Below, piece by piece: positions 23,718-30,932 of a DNA stretch of 36,056 nucleotides. The translations under genes and the position numbers were made by a program. The first letter of the stretch is position 1. Every line of letters starts with the position of its first letter. The notes below the pieces were generated by a model that had not been told where the DNA came from, did no database searches, and worked only from the letters and a program-made list of their open reading frames with translations. Source of the DNA: a virus; IMG/VR virus record IMGVR_UViG_3300029319_000183, positions 1-36,056 of that record; one strand, given 5' to 3'.

Positions 23718-23882
23718 TTAGTCTTTTGCTTTAAAAATATTTAGAGCTGCAATTTCTACAATTTTATAAAGCTTACTTATCATAGCATCATCTTTTGGTG
23801 TAGGTGTTAAAGCACATATTATTGAAGCTGCACAAACAACTCCTGTGATTATTCCTAACCAATCCCCTATAAATCCAAACAT
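23718..23882 (-). CDS. Holin-like small membrane protein
   Basis: This 54-residue protein has a perfect SD (AAGGAGG). Residues 1-25 (FGFIGDWLGIITGVVCAASI) form one membrane helix. CALTPTPKDDAMISKLYKIV and ALNIFKAKD follow. The ATPTPKDD...ALNIxxAKD form is frequent next to phage lysozymes. A role in lysis or as a membrane partner of it is inferred; it may instead be an accessory. Confidence 0.75.
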   Translation of the reverse strand: MFGFIGDWLGIITGVVCAASIICALTPTPKDDAMISKLYKIVEIAALNIFKAKD

Positions 23883-23923
23883 AAAAACCTCCTTTATATA
23901 TTGGAAATACTAATTCTAGCAGA

Positions 23924-24307
23924 TTATTCTGCTTCTTTGTCAATAGTTACTTTTCTATAGTAAACAACAACATCTTTTAATTCAGTAATATAACGCTTTA
24001 TTTCTTGCATGTTATATGCCATAACTTCGTAATCAGGAATCGTCATAGCTAAAAAAATTAACTCTCCTTCTTGCTCTTCTATAAAAGCTAATTGTTCTTC
24101 GTAGTTTTCTGGAGTTACAACAATCCACATTGGTTCTTGTAAATCTATTTCTCTAGGCATAATAGGTTGTACTATTTTCCTTTCAATTGGCTTTGCAGAT
24201 ACTTCTATTTGTTTAGTTGGTATCAGACTGCAATTGGATATTACTATCAAGGTCATCAACGTCACTACTGATTTGCTCAATATTCTCCATGATATGCTTT
24301 GTTCCAT
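23924..24307 (-). CDS. o-spanin (Rz1)-like lipoprotein
   Basis: This 127-residue protein starts inside the i-spanin gene (95-base overlap), the classic Rz/Rz1 arrangement, with an AAGGA SD. The N-terminus has a hydrophobic stretch (SKSVVTLMTLIVISNC) ending at Cys26 as a possible lipobox, though Asn before Cys is unusual. The rest (MPREIDLQEPMWIVVTPENY, then LIFLAMTIPDYEVMAYNM and EIKRYITELKDVV) matches long Rz1-like proteins. Outer-membrane location and membrane fusion with the i-spanin are inferred. Confidence 0.78.
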   Translation of the reverse strand: MEQSISWRILSKSVVTLMTLIVISNCSLIPTKQIEVSAKPIERKIVQPIMPREIDLQEPMWIVVTPENYEEQLAFIEEQEGELIFLAMTIPDYEVMAYNMQEIKRYITELKDVVVYYRKVTIDKEAE

Positions 24308-24608
24308 TATTTATTTTCCTTTGCATTTCTACTGGGTCTGCCATTATTTTTGCAGATAGTTCATAGTTTTGTATAAATTGTGTATATCTATTGAGTTCCC
24401 TTTGTGCAGCTTGGCTTTTCAAAGATAATTCGTTCATTTGTTGTGTTTGCAGTTCAAAATCTGCTTGTATAGACTTGATTGCTTCTTCTTGTTCTGCTAT
24501 TGCACCTTCTAAAGCTTTATTATTAGATTTAAGTGTTATATTTTCTTGATAAAGGTAATAACCACTAAAACTAAGCACTAAAATTATACCAAATAAAAAT
24601 TGCTGCAT
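24213..24608 (-). CDS. i-spanin (Rz)-like protein
   Basis: This 131-residue protein has one N-terminal membrane helix (FLFGIILVLSFSGYYLY, 4-20) and then a long coiled coil (ITLKSNNKALEGAIAEQEEA onward to ~100). This is the layout of the inner-membrane spanin that bridges to the o-spanin and disrupts the outer membrane at lysis. The start overlaps the previous stop as TAATG, with AGAGGA as SD. Confidence 0.82.
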   Translation of the reverse strand: MQQFLFGIILVLSFSGYYLYQENITLKSNNKALEGAIAEQEEAIKSIQADFELQTQQMNELSLKSQAAQRELNRYTQFIQNYELSAKIMADPVEMQRKINNGTKHIMENIEQISSDVDDLDSNIQLQSDTN

Positions 24609-24832
24609 TATATATCCTCTATTATGTAATTTAGGCCAGAAGCACTTCTATATTCAATTAATCTGTTATTCTCATCACGAAATTTAAGATGTTTTTCTTT
24701 TTGTACTAATATTTTTTTTGATGTGTATGTTTTGTCATCTGAATCACCATACTCCTTATTGAAAGATACTGTTATTTTGTATCTTGTTATAAACAGACTT
24801 AAAATCCAATTTATTACATTTTTTAATTCCAT
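24608..24832 (-). CDS. Small conserved phage protein, unknown
   Basis: This 74-residue protein has a short hydrophobic N-terminus (VINWILSLFIT) and then a beta-rich part (YKITVSFNKEYGDSDDKTYT, KHLKFRDENNRLIEYRSASG, LNYIIEDI). I have seen this form as a hypothetical protein in phages. It overlaps the cyclase end by ten bases. The function is unknown; membrane association is possible. Confidence 0.75.
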   Translation of the reverse strand: MELKNVINWILSLFITRYKITVSFNKEYGDSDDKTYTSKKILVQKEKHLKFRDENNRLIEYRSASGLNYIIEDI

Positions 24833-26592
24833 GTATACACCTGTAACTTTTCTTTTTTGCCTTTTGCTTCTAAAGGTTTTAATGGTATTAAATCAAATTC
24901 TAATGCATTTTCTGTAGTTTCGCCAATTAAAAGGTCAACACCAGCAGCTTTTGTACCTGACTCAAGTCTAGCTGCAACATTAACAGCATCACCTATTGCT
25001 GTATAATCAAACCTTGTATTTGAACCCATATTTCCTACAACAGCAAAACCACTATTAATACCAATACCAATTTGAATTGGAGATATACCCTCTATATCTA
25101 ATTCTTGATTTAGTATTTTCATGTTATTTTGTATTTCTAATGCACAAAGCAAAGCTTTTTCTTCATGTTTATCTAAATCTAGGGGTGCGCTAAATATAGC
25201 CATCATGGCATCACCTATATATTTATCTATCATGCCACCATATTTTTGTACTGCTTTTTGTTGTGCTGTAAGAGCTTTATTCATGATGTATGTAACTTGT
25301 TCAGGCTCAAGTGTTTCTGATAAAGATGTAAAACCACGCACATCTGTAAATAAAAAAGTGCAGTAACGCTTTTCTCCACCTAGTTTTAATAACTCTGGAT
25401 TATTCTGTAGTCTTTTCACTTGCCTTGGGTCAAGATAATGCTGAAATTGTTTCTTTATTTGCTGTCTTAGCTTGTATTGTTCTCTAAATCTTATATAAAA
25501 AGCTGTCGTACCTGCAATAAACTGTGATATTAAAGACCATGAAACATCTATTAACAGACTACGGGTTATAAGATATGCACCTACACCACCTGTAAGAGCC
25601 ATTACACCTAATCCTAATATGATTCCCCAAGTAATACCTAATCTAATCAATACAAGCCATATTAGGCTTACTGAAAGCACAAATATAAATATTTCTACAG
25701 ATAAAGAATAATCAGGTATATAAGGACTATCTTGTATAAGTATTGATTCTGCTAATGCAGCTTGTATTTTATGTGGTTCTAATAATCCAACAGGTGTTGC
25801 TATTTGTGGCATAACACCATTTGCTGTAACACCTACAATAACAAACTTACCATTTACTTCCATTTCTTCTAAATCTGTTTGTGGTGTATCTACCCAACTA
25901 ATCCACTTTCTGCCAAGACTATCTGTTTTAACAGGTGGTATTCCTCGTATTGATATTTCCTCTATACCATTATCATTAGTTTTTATAATATAAGTTCTTA
26001 TATTGAAAAGTGCTTTATATATTTGTGTGCCAAAACTTGGAATCCATTCATTATCTGGTGTTTTTACTAATAAAGGTATTCTGCGTACAAGCTGGTCTAT
26101 ATCTGTGGGTGCAATAGCTAAACCCTGTAAAGTGTGATTGGATAAGAGAGAAAGGTTTTGCTTCACACCCAAACTGATTATACCACCATTATCTTTGCCT
26201 TTTACAACTGTTCCTGTAGCTTTAGGGTATTTACCTTTGCCATCTTCAAACATAGCAATTACAGATGGTGCATATCCTAAAGACCTAGCAAATTCTTCAT
26301 CACCTCCAAATCTATCTGCTTGTGGAAAAGATATAGCATATCCTACACCTAAAGCACCTTTACCAAGAATATCTAAGTTTATCTCTGCTAATCTTTTTCT
26401 TGGTAATGGGTAACCACCTTCTTTTTCTACATCTTCTTCAGTTATATTTAATATTACAAAATTACCAGAAGGTTCATATTCTTTAACAAACTTATCAAAT
26501 GTTCTTAGCTTTATTAATTCTGTTGGCGTACTTTTAAATATAAGTGGTAGTGATAATACAACTAACAAAGGTATAAATAATCTATATTTCAC
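24823..26592 (-). CDS. CHASE2-domain adenylate cyclase
   Basis: This 589-residue membrane enzyme has a membrane helix at ~4-19 and a periplasmic CHASE2 sensor at ~20-300 (FVILNITEEDVEKEGGYPLP, FPQADRFGGDEEFA, IVGVTANGV). Three membrane helices follow at ~308-368, then a class III cyclase at ~405-589. Metal-binding D417 (LFTDVRGFTS) and D461 (YIGDAMM) are present. Adenine-selecting K457 and D529 point to cAMP rather than cGMP. N538 and R542 (GDAVNVAARLE) complete the active site. The GTG start overlaps the fecR-like stop as GTGA. A complete sensor cyclase in a phage late operon is unusual. It would raise host cAMP in response to an unknown periplasmic cue, perhaps sensed with the FecR protein. 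Confidence 0.94.
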   Translation of the reverse strand: MKYRLFIPLLVVLSLPLIFKSTPTELIKLRTFDKFVKEYEPSGNFVILNITEEDVEKEGGYPLPRKRLAEINLDILGKGALGVGYAISFPQADRFGGDEEFARSLGYAPSVIAMFEDGKGKYPKATGTVVKGKDNGGIISLGVKQNLSLLSNHTLQGLAIAPTDIDQLVRRIPLLVKTPDNEWIPSFGTQIYKALFNIRTYIIKTNDNGIEEISIRGIPPVKTDSLGRKWISWVDTPQTDLEEMEVNGKFVIVGVTANGVMPQIATPVGLLEPHKIQAALAESILIQDSPYIPDYSLSVEIFIFVLSVSLIWLVLIRLGITWGIILGLGVMALTGGVGAYLITRSLLIDVSWSLISQFIAGTTAFYIRFREQYKLRQQIKKQFQHYLDPRQVKRLQNNPELLKLGGEKRYCTFLFTDVRGFTSLSETLEPEQVTYIMNKALTAQQKAVQKYGGMIDKYIGDAMMAIFSAPLDLDKHEEKALLCALEIQNNMKILNQELDIEGISPIQIGIGINSGFAVVGNMGSNTRFDYTAIGDAVNVAARLESGTKAAGVDLLIGETTENALEFDLIPLKPLEAKGKKEKLQVYTWN

Positions 26593-27713
26593 GATTCTTG
26601 CCTTATTGTTATAACATTACTACTTCCACCATTAATTTTTACAACACGAGAAACACCATTTTGTACAAGAATTACTGTATAAGAACCATCTGTACCTAAA
26701 TCTAATTTTACATTTGCTTGATTTGATATTCTTTGCATTTTTACTATCTCGCCTTGTACTAGCGTTATGATACCTGTTTCTGTATCTTGACCTACCTTTG
26801 TACCTGTTATATTTAATGCAGTTGCTATTTGTAATTGGTCTTCTTCTTCTTTTACTGCTAAAGCATCTAATACATCTAAAACATCTTCAAGAAAATTACC
26901 ATCTGCTAAATAATCAATGTCTAATTCTGTAAATTCTAAATCATCATCTTTTAAAAAATCTTCTGATAATGGGTCATAGTCAAGACCATTAAAATCAAGA
27001 ATGCTATCTGTTGCATTTGTATATACAACTTCTTCTATAATTTCTTTTTCTTCAGGTGGTGTAACAATTAATAAATTATCAATATCATTTAATGTTAAAT
27101 CTAATATAGCTGGTTTACTTGGTGATGATTCAAATACACTAACTGTAGTTGCTTCAAATGGTTTATTAAGTATTACACTTCCTGTTGCAGTTATTACTTC
27201 TATCTCGCCACTTGATAAACCTAAAGCATCAGGTAAAAGTATCACTAAACTTCTTCCTAACTCGTCTACTGTTGCAGTAAAATCTGTACCACGAATTGCT
27301 ATATTTGCTGTTGGTGTTTTTAGTTTTATATTTTGTTTATCTATGCGATTTAGATTACCTGTTATAAATCTAGTTGTACCAAGAGCAAAGGTAAGAGCCA
27401 TCTTAGATTTACTTGGGTCTATGTCATATATGTATTCGTCAATAAGAAGTTGACTATGTTCGGTTAGTTTTACTGTAGAATCATCTAAAAACTTAATGGC
27501 CATACGACCATTTGTTGTTATAGCTTCATCATTTGTTTGAATTCCTAATTTTAATTTAGCAGTATTAACTTCTGCATTTCTAACTATTTGTGCTAGGCCA
27601 TTTAGTTCAGATATATCTCCAATGTCAGCAAGAAGTGGTTGTGCCATTAGCGTCATTTTGTATGACGCAAACAGTACCATTGTTGCCATTTGAAATAATT
27701 TTAAGCCAGTCAT
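26589..27713 (-). CDS. Secreted FecR-domain protein
   Basis: This 374-residue protein has a signal-like N-terminus (residues 1-~29, hydrophobic LFQMATMVLFASY). The FecR domain spans ~60-165: DEAITTNGRMAIKFLDDSTV, GTTRFITGNLN, then the hallmark TPTANIAIRGTDFTATV (123-139). Residues ~210-295 are very acidic, and the end has beta repeats (GSYTVILVQNGVSRVVKING). FecR domains act in the periplasm in sensing or envelope assembly. This protein lacks the N-terminal anti-sigma part of true FecR. It overlaps the curlin-like gene by 89 bases and the cyclase by four, so it likely links fibre secretion and the CHASE2 sensor. The start is uncertain (Met at 1, 9, 12 or 20; no SD). Confidence 0.88.
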   Translation of the reverse strand: MTGLKLFQMATMVLFASYKMTLMAQPLLADIGDISELNGLAQIVRNAEVNTAKLKLGIQTNDEAITTNGRMAIKFLDDSTVKLTEHSQLLIDEYIYDIDPSKSKMALTFALGTTRFITGNLNRIDKQNIKLKTPTANIAIRGTDFTATVDELGRSLVILLPDALGLSSGEIEVITATGSVILNKPFEATTVSVFESSPSKPAILDLTLNDIDNLLIVTPPEEKEIIEEVVYTNATDSILDFNGLDYDPLSEDFLKDDDLEFTELDIDYLADGNFLEDVLDVLDALAVKEEEDQLQIATALNITGTKVGQDTETGIITLVQGEIVKMQRISNQANVKLDLGTDGSYTVILVQNGVSRVVKINGGSSNVITIRQES

Positions 27714-28344
27714 TATCTAATGTACTTGATTGTGTAATATTAAAAGTTCTTGAACCGCCTGTATGGTCTAAGTAAAAATAACCACCTTGATAACCACTAC
27801 CTGAAAAATTTATAGTATTATCAGAACCATCTATGTCCATATAATTTGTACCTAAATCATAATTAACACTTGATGTTACTGTATTATTAGAACCATTAAT
27901 AATCCAATCTAAATCTAATGTAGATGCTATTGCACTTGTTGCTTGATTAAAAGTAAATGTATTTGAACCACCTGTTACTTGTACATTTACATCAGAAGTA
28001 TCTGCACTATAAGTATTTGTTGGGTCAGTCTGCATAGTAAATGTATTACCTGTACCAGTAAATTCAAAAAAGCCAGTATAAGAATCTGCTGTAATATCAC
28101 CAAGAAACTTATTTGTAGAACCTATTTGATTTATGTCTAAAGTCATAGAGTCACCTCTAAGACCTAAAGCTGTTAAAGTTCCAGCAACAGAATTAAGACC
28201 ACCAATAATATTTCCACTACCAGCAATTTGTTCTAAATCTACAGAAGAACTATTACCTGCAGCTTGACTTACATAGATTTCGTTGTCCGATGCGACTGCA
28301 ACAAAACTGATAAAAAACAACGAATATAAAAAATATTTATTCAT
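27625..28344 (-). CDS. Curlin-like (CsgA-type) secreted repeat protein
   Basis: This 239-residue protein has a clear signal peptide (MNKYFLYSLFFISFVAVAS). The mature part has about eight degenerate repeats of 24-30 residues with a strand, G-x-x-N turn, strand pattern: VDLEQIAGSGNII, LDINQIGSTNKFL, FEFTGTGNTFTM, VNVQVTGGSNTFTF, WIINGSNNTVTSS, MDIDGSDNTINF, LDHTGGSRTFNI, ISNGNNGTVCVI. The first two keep the curlin Q-x-G-x-x-N form. Such proteins stack as beta-solenoid amyloid subunits. Two Cys lie near the C-terminus. It directly follows csgG and csgF, its expected pore. The ATG at 28344 overlaps the csgG stop; a TTG at 28371 would extend it. The call rests on repeats plus neighbours. Confidence 0.82.
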   Translation of the reverse strand: MNKYFLYSLFFISFVAVASDNEIYVSQAAGNSSSVDLEQIAGSGNIIGGLNSVAGTLTALGLRGDSMTLDINQIGSTNKFLGDITADSYTGFFEFTGTGNTFTMQTDPTNTYSADTSDVNVQVTGGSNTFTFNQATSAIASTLDLDWIINGSNNTVTSSVNYDLGTNYMDIDGSDNTINFSGSGYQGGYFYLDHTGGSRTFNITQSSTLDNDWLKIISNGNNGTVCVIQNDANGTTTSC

Positions 28345-29158
28345 ATTTCCAATACCCTCGTTGATAACCAATATTTACTATATCTAATAATGCACTTTCT
28401 ATTGCCTTTTGTAAAGCAATTACACCACTCTCATTCTCTGCTCTGCCCATTTCTATTTCAACTAATTCTGTTCCAGCTTCAATAAATCTAAAAACATCTT
28501 GTGCAGAACCATGACTGTAAATTGTTTTTGTTTTTGTTTTTTCTACGAGTATCTCACCTGTATTAACACTAATCATTCTCAGTGAAATAGTAATATTGTC
28601 GGTTCTATAAATTTCACTGCTTCCAATCCCAAGATAACGAAATCCGACACCACCTGAATTAAGATTTGTTTCATAAGAAACTATTGCACCTTGCATCAAA
28701 ACACCTGCAAAAAGCAAAGGCATAAGAGACGAATCAATCTTGTTTCCATCTTCATCAACCAATTGTTCTCTTGTGCTTCTTATAAGTTGTCTTTCTTTTG
28801 TTAAATTATCAAGACCTACTCTTTCTACTACAATCCAAAAATCACCTTCTGCTGTTTCTTTCAGTGCTTTTATCAACAGGTTTTCAGGTGCTTGTGTCAA
28901 AGCTGTAGAAAACAAAGCAAACTCGCTGTTGCTTTTTCTTTGTCCTGTTTGATCTGTAAATGAGTTGCCATAGACTGCAACTACTGGTTTTATAGTAGGT
29001 TTTTGTACGCTTCTAAGTGCTTCACTAGATAGTAAATCTTGTGGTTTATCTAAATCCTTACTTGGAAATCTAGCGTTATAGGTATCGTCTGATATGTCTA
29101 ATAAACTGCAAGAACTAAAAACTAAAGTCACCAAGAGGTAGCTGTATGATTGTTTCAT
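28337..29158 (-). CDS. csgG: CsgG-family curli secretion channel lipoprotein
   Basis: This 273-residue protein starts with a lipoprotein signal ending FSSC (Cys17). The CsgG core follows: KPVVAVYGNSFTDQTGQRK, FWIVVERVGLDNLTKERQLI, the transmembrane hairpin region (ALMPLLFAG-type stretch through GAIVSYETNLNSGGVGFRYL), and then ITISLRMISVNTGEILVEK. CsgG forms a nonameric outer-membrane pore that exports unfolded curli subunits. Length and blocks match bacterial CsgG. The ATG at 29158 gives a normal signal; an ATG at 29170 adds four residues. It overlaps csgF upstream and the curlin-like gene downstream. Confidence 0.94.
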   Translation of the reverse strand: MKQSYSYLLVTLVFSSCSLLDISDDTYNARFPSKDLDKPQDLLSSEALRSVQKPTIKPVVAVYGNSFTDQTGQRKSNSEFALFSTALTQAPENLLIKALKETAEGDFWIVVERVGLDNLTKERQLIRSTREQLVDEDGNKIDSSLMPLLFAGVLMQGAIVSYETNLNSGGVGFRYLGIGSSEIYRTDNITISLRMISVNTGEILVEKTKTKTIYSHGSAQDVFRFIEAGTELVEIEMGRAENESGVIALQKAIESALLDIVNIGYQRGYWKYE

Positions 29159-29633
29159 TACCATCGGCATCTACGACTGTTAGTGTTATCATTCCATCTT
29201 CAATTTTGTAAGATATTATATTACCTTCTAATTCAAATGTTCCTTCTGTTGATTGACTCTCGCCAAACATATTATTGACAATTTGTTGTGCTATTTTTGC
29301 ATATATACGACTTTCTAAACTACGAATAAATCTAGCCAGTGTGGTGTTTTCTTTATCTCTTTTTATTTGATCTTGCAGTGCTTTTAGTTCTTCTTTTATC
29401 GTCATTTCACGAGTGTGCGTTTGTGAATCTATAGTAAGATAATGTGAACTTGTACCAACACCACTAAATGAAGGTGATTTGAATTTAAAAGTTATAGTGT
29501 CGGCATTAAGATTGATAGCAATTATTCCAAGAATTAAGATTGCACCCATAACAAATGCACCCCAAATAATTCTAAGTTTTTGTATTTCTGTTTCTTGTAT
29601 TTCCTTTTTTGTTTTTTTCTTCTTTGTTATCAT
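29115..29633 (-). CDS. csgF: CsgF-like curli assembly protein with membrane-anchor N-terminus
   Basis: This 172-residue protein has from ~45 the CsgF pattern: ITFKFKSPSFSGVGTSSHYL (compare TFQFRNPNFGG of CsgF, the part that plugs into CsgG), then FIRSLESRIYAKIAQQIVNN, TFELEGNIISYKIEDGMITL and TVVDADGNETIIQLP. CsgF caps the CsgG pore and guides fibre nucleation at the surface. The N-terminus is odd: 22 Lys-rich residues precede a hydrophobic helix (WGAFVMGAILILGIIAI). GAGG six bases before the ATG at 29633 supports that start. An internal ATG at 29549 would give an ordinary signal peptide. Next gene: csgG, overlapping. Confidence 0.88.
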   Translation of the reverse strand: MITKKKKTKKEIQETEIQKLRIIWGAFVMGAILILGIIAINLNADTITFKFKSPSFSGVGTSSHYLTIDSQTHTREMTIKEELKALQDQIKRDKENTTLARFIRSLESRIYAKIAQQIVNNMFGESQSTEGTFELEGNIISYKIEDGMITLTVVDADGNETIIQLPLGDFSF

Positions 29634-29883
29634 CTAATACCTCTTTGTTTTTGTTTTTCAAAACAGTATTAACCTTTGTTTGTAATCGTATCATATCTTG
29701 ATCTAGTAAGCGAAGTTGGTCAGTAAGTCTTATGATTGTGGTTTTCATTTCCATGACTGCTGGATCAATCACTTTGTTGATAGTTTGCCAAACATAATAG
29801 ACAAAATATCCAAGACCTACGACCATAACGACAGGGAATCCAAAGTCTGCTATCAGTTGTGCAACACTAATCTCTTCTTGCAT
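29572..29883 (-). CDS. Small single-helix membrane protein, holin-like (copy B)
   Basis: This 103-residue protein has one membrane helix (FPVVMVVGLGYFVYYVW, ~16-32), an amphipathic coiled segment (MEMKTTIIRLTDQLRLLDQD, MIRLQTKVNTVL) and a Lys/Asn-rich tail. It is clearly paralogous to the next upstream gene. The layout resembles small BhlA/UviB-type holins. It overlaps csgF by 62 bases. Lysis or a membrane role for the curli apparatus are both possible. Confidence 0.75.
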   Translation of the reverse strand: MQEEISVAQLIADFGFPVVMVVGLGYFVYYVWQTINKVIDPAVMEMKTTIIRLTDQLRLLDQDMIRLQTKVNTVLKNKNKEVLDDNKEEKNKKGNTRNRNTKT

Positions 29884-30160
29884 CTATCTTGCCATCTTCT
29901 ACGAAGTTCTCTGCTCTTGCTATCCTATCTAGGTCAGGTGGTAAATTTAATGCACTTGAAACGCTTGTATCAATTCTTATGATGTCGTTGTTCATTATTG
30001 TTGCTCTTGTTATCAACATTTTAGTGATGGCTTGTGTTGTTTTGATTTCATCAACCAAACCTTCCATAAGTTGTTTCATAACAAGAAATATAAAGTAAGC
30101 CATAACTAATGCACCTGCTATTGGTACACCAACCTCTGCAATGAGGTTAAAGACTTCCAT
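29867..30160 (-). CDS. Small single-helix membrane protein, holin-like (copy A)
   Basis: This 97-residue protein has a membrane helix (VPIAGALVMAYFIFLVM, ~12-28) followed by ITKMLITRATIMNNDIIRID and a charged end. It aligns with copy B in the helix, the DIIRI/DMIRL segment and spacing, so the pair arose by duplication. It joins the upstream gene by TAATG. A holin-like role is inferred. Confidence 0.75.
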   Translation of the reverse strand: MEVFNLIAEVGVPIAGALVMAYFIFLVMKQLMEGLVDEIKTTQAITKMLITRATIMNNDIIRIDTSVSSALNLPPDLDRIARAENFVEDGKIDARRD

Positions 30161-30549
30161 TACTTATCTTCGCCTTTGAAACTCTTAGATGCTCCTGAAG
30201 TACCTGCATAAAGTCCAAACCATGCAGCACCTGCACCAACAACAACAGATATAAGACCTGATTGTTCAAAGTTTGGTTCTTCTAAACCCATAAACCACAT
30301 AACTGTTGTGTATAACAGTATGATGTAAACAGTTAAGAATGCTCTTGGAAAGATACGCCATGAATCTACAGCTTGTGCTAAATGTATCCATTTTTGATGT
30401 GGATTGACATTTTTGACATCTTCTAGTTCTCTGATCTTATCTTTGAGTTCACCGATCTCTTGAATCATAGACATGAACTTATTCAAGTCCATTTCTACTT
30501 CGTTTCTATCCATGTCGCCACCAAAACGACCACTACCCATATTATCCAT
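30160..30549 (-). CDS. Two-helix membrane protein, possible holin
   Basis: This 129-residue protein has an acidic N-terminus with a short coiled coil (MSMIQEIGELKDKIRELED), the motif NPHQKWIHLAQAVDSWRIFP, and two membrane helices (FLTVYIILLYTTVMWFM and LISVVVGAGAAWFGLYAG). It ends in a short charged tail. The form is common near tail genes in marine-type phages and fits a class II holin topology. It sits after the tail chaperone and before the paralogous pair. Confidence 0.75.
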   Translation of the reverse strand: MDNMGSGRFGGDMDRNEVEMDLNKFMSMIQEIGELKDKIRELEDVKNVNPHQKWIHLAQAVDSWRIFPRAFLTVYIILLYTTVMWFMGLEEPNFEQSGLISVVVGAGAAWFGLYAGTSGASKSFKGEDK

Positions 30550-30557
30550 AATACCTC

Positions 30558-30932
30558 CTATGTTGGTTCTGTTGGAAAATTAACATCTGATCTAACAGAT
30601 GCACTTGAATTATTTGAAGGAACATCTCTTAATGCTTGTCTATAAGTTGCCCACTCTGTTTTTTTTGAATCAGATAAAGCACTGTCAGGTAATTGTGTCC
30701 AGTCCGAAGCTGACAATAAAGCATTTCTTTCTGATCTTACAGCATTCCAAAAATCAACAGTTTGTGAGACTGCTTTACCACCTATTATCTTATACTTATC
30801 AATTCCATAGTTACCTTCTATGATTGATTCATCAGACTCTATTATTATTTGTGCTAATTCTGAATTAGTAATGCCACCACCAACTATGTCACCTGATGAT
30901 GTTTTGTAAATTGTATATTCTTTTATTGCCAT
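30558..30932 (-). CDS. Tail assembly chaperone-like protein
   Basis: This 124-residue protein ends with the Phage_tail_APC-type pattern: VDFWNAVRSERNALLSASDW, TQLPDSAL, then WATYRQALRDVP. Such proteins are small partners for fibre or tail-tip assembly. Its start overlaps the stop of the J-like gene (TAATG), which supports a helper role for that protein. The N-terminus (IKEYTIYKTSSGDIVGGG) is a beta segment. Confidence 0.85.
   Translation of the reverse strand: MAIKEYTIYKTSSGDIVGGGITNSELAQIIIESDESIIEGNYGIDKYKIIGGKAVSQTVDFWNAVRSERNALLSASDWTQLPDSALSDSKKTEWATYRQALRDVPSNNSSASVRSDVNFPTEPT

Noticed and set aside
23918-23933. AGCAGA/TCTGCT hairpin at the end of the o-spanin gene
   Set aside because: The stem is six bases, it includes the stop region, and it is not followed by a T-run on the minus strand, so it is not a convincing terminator.
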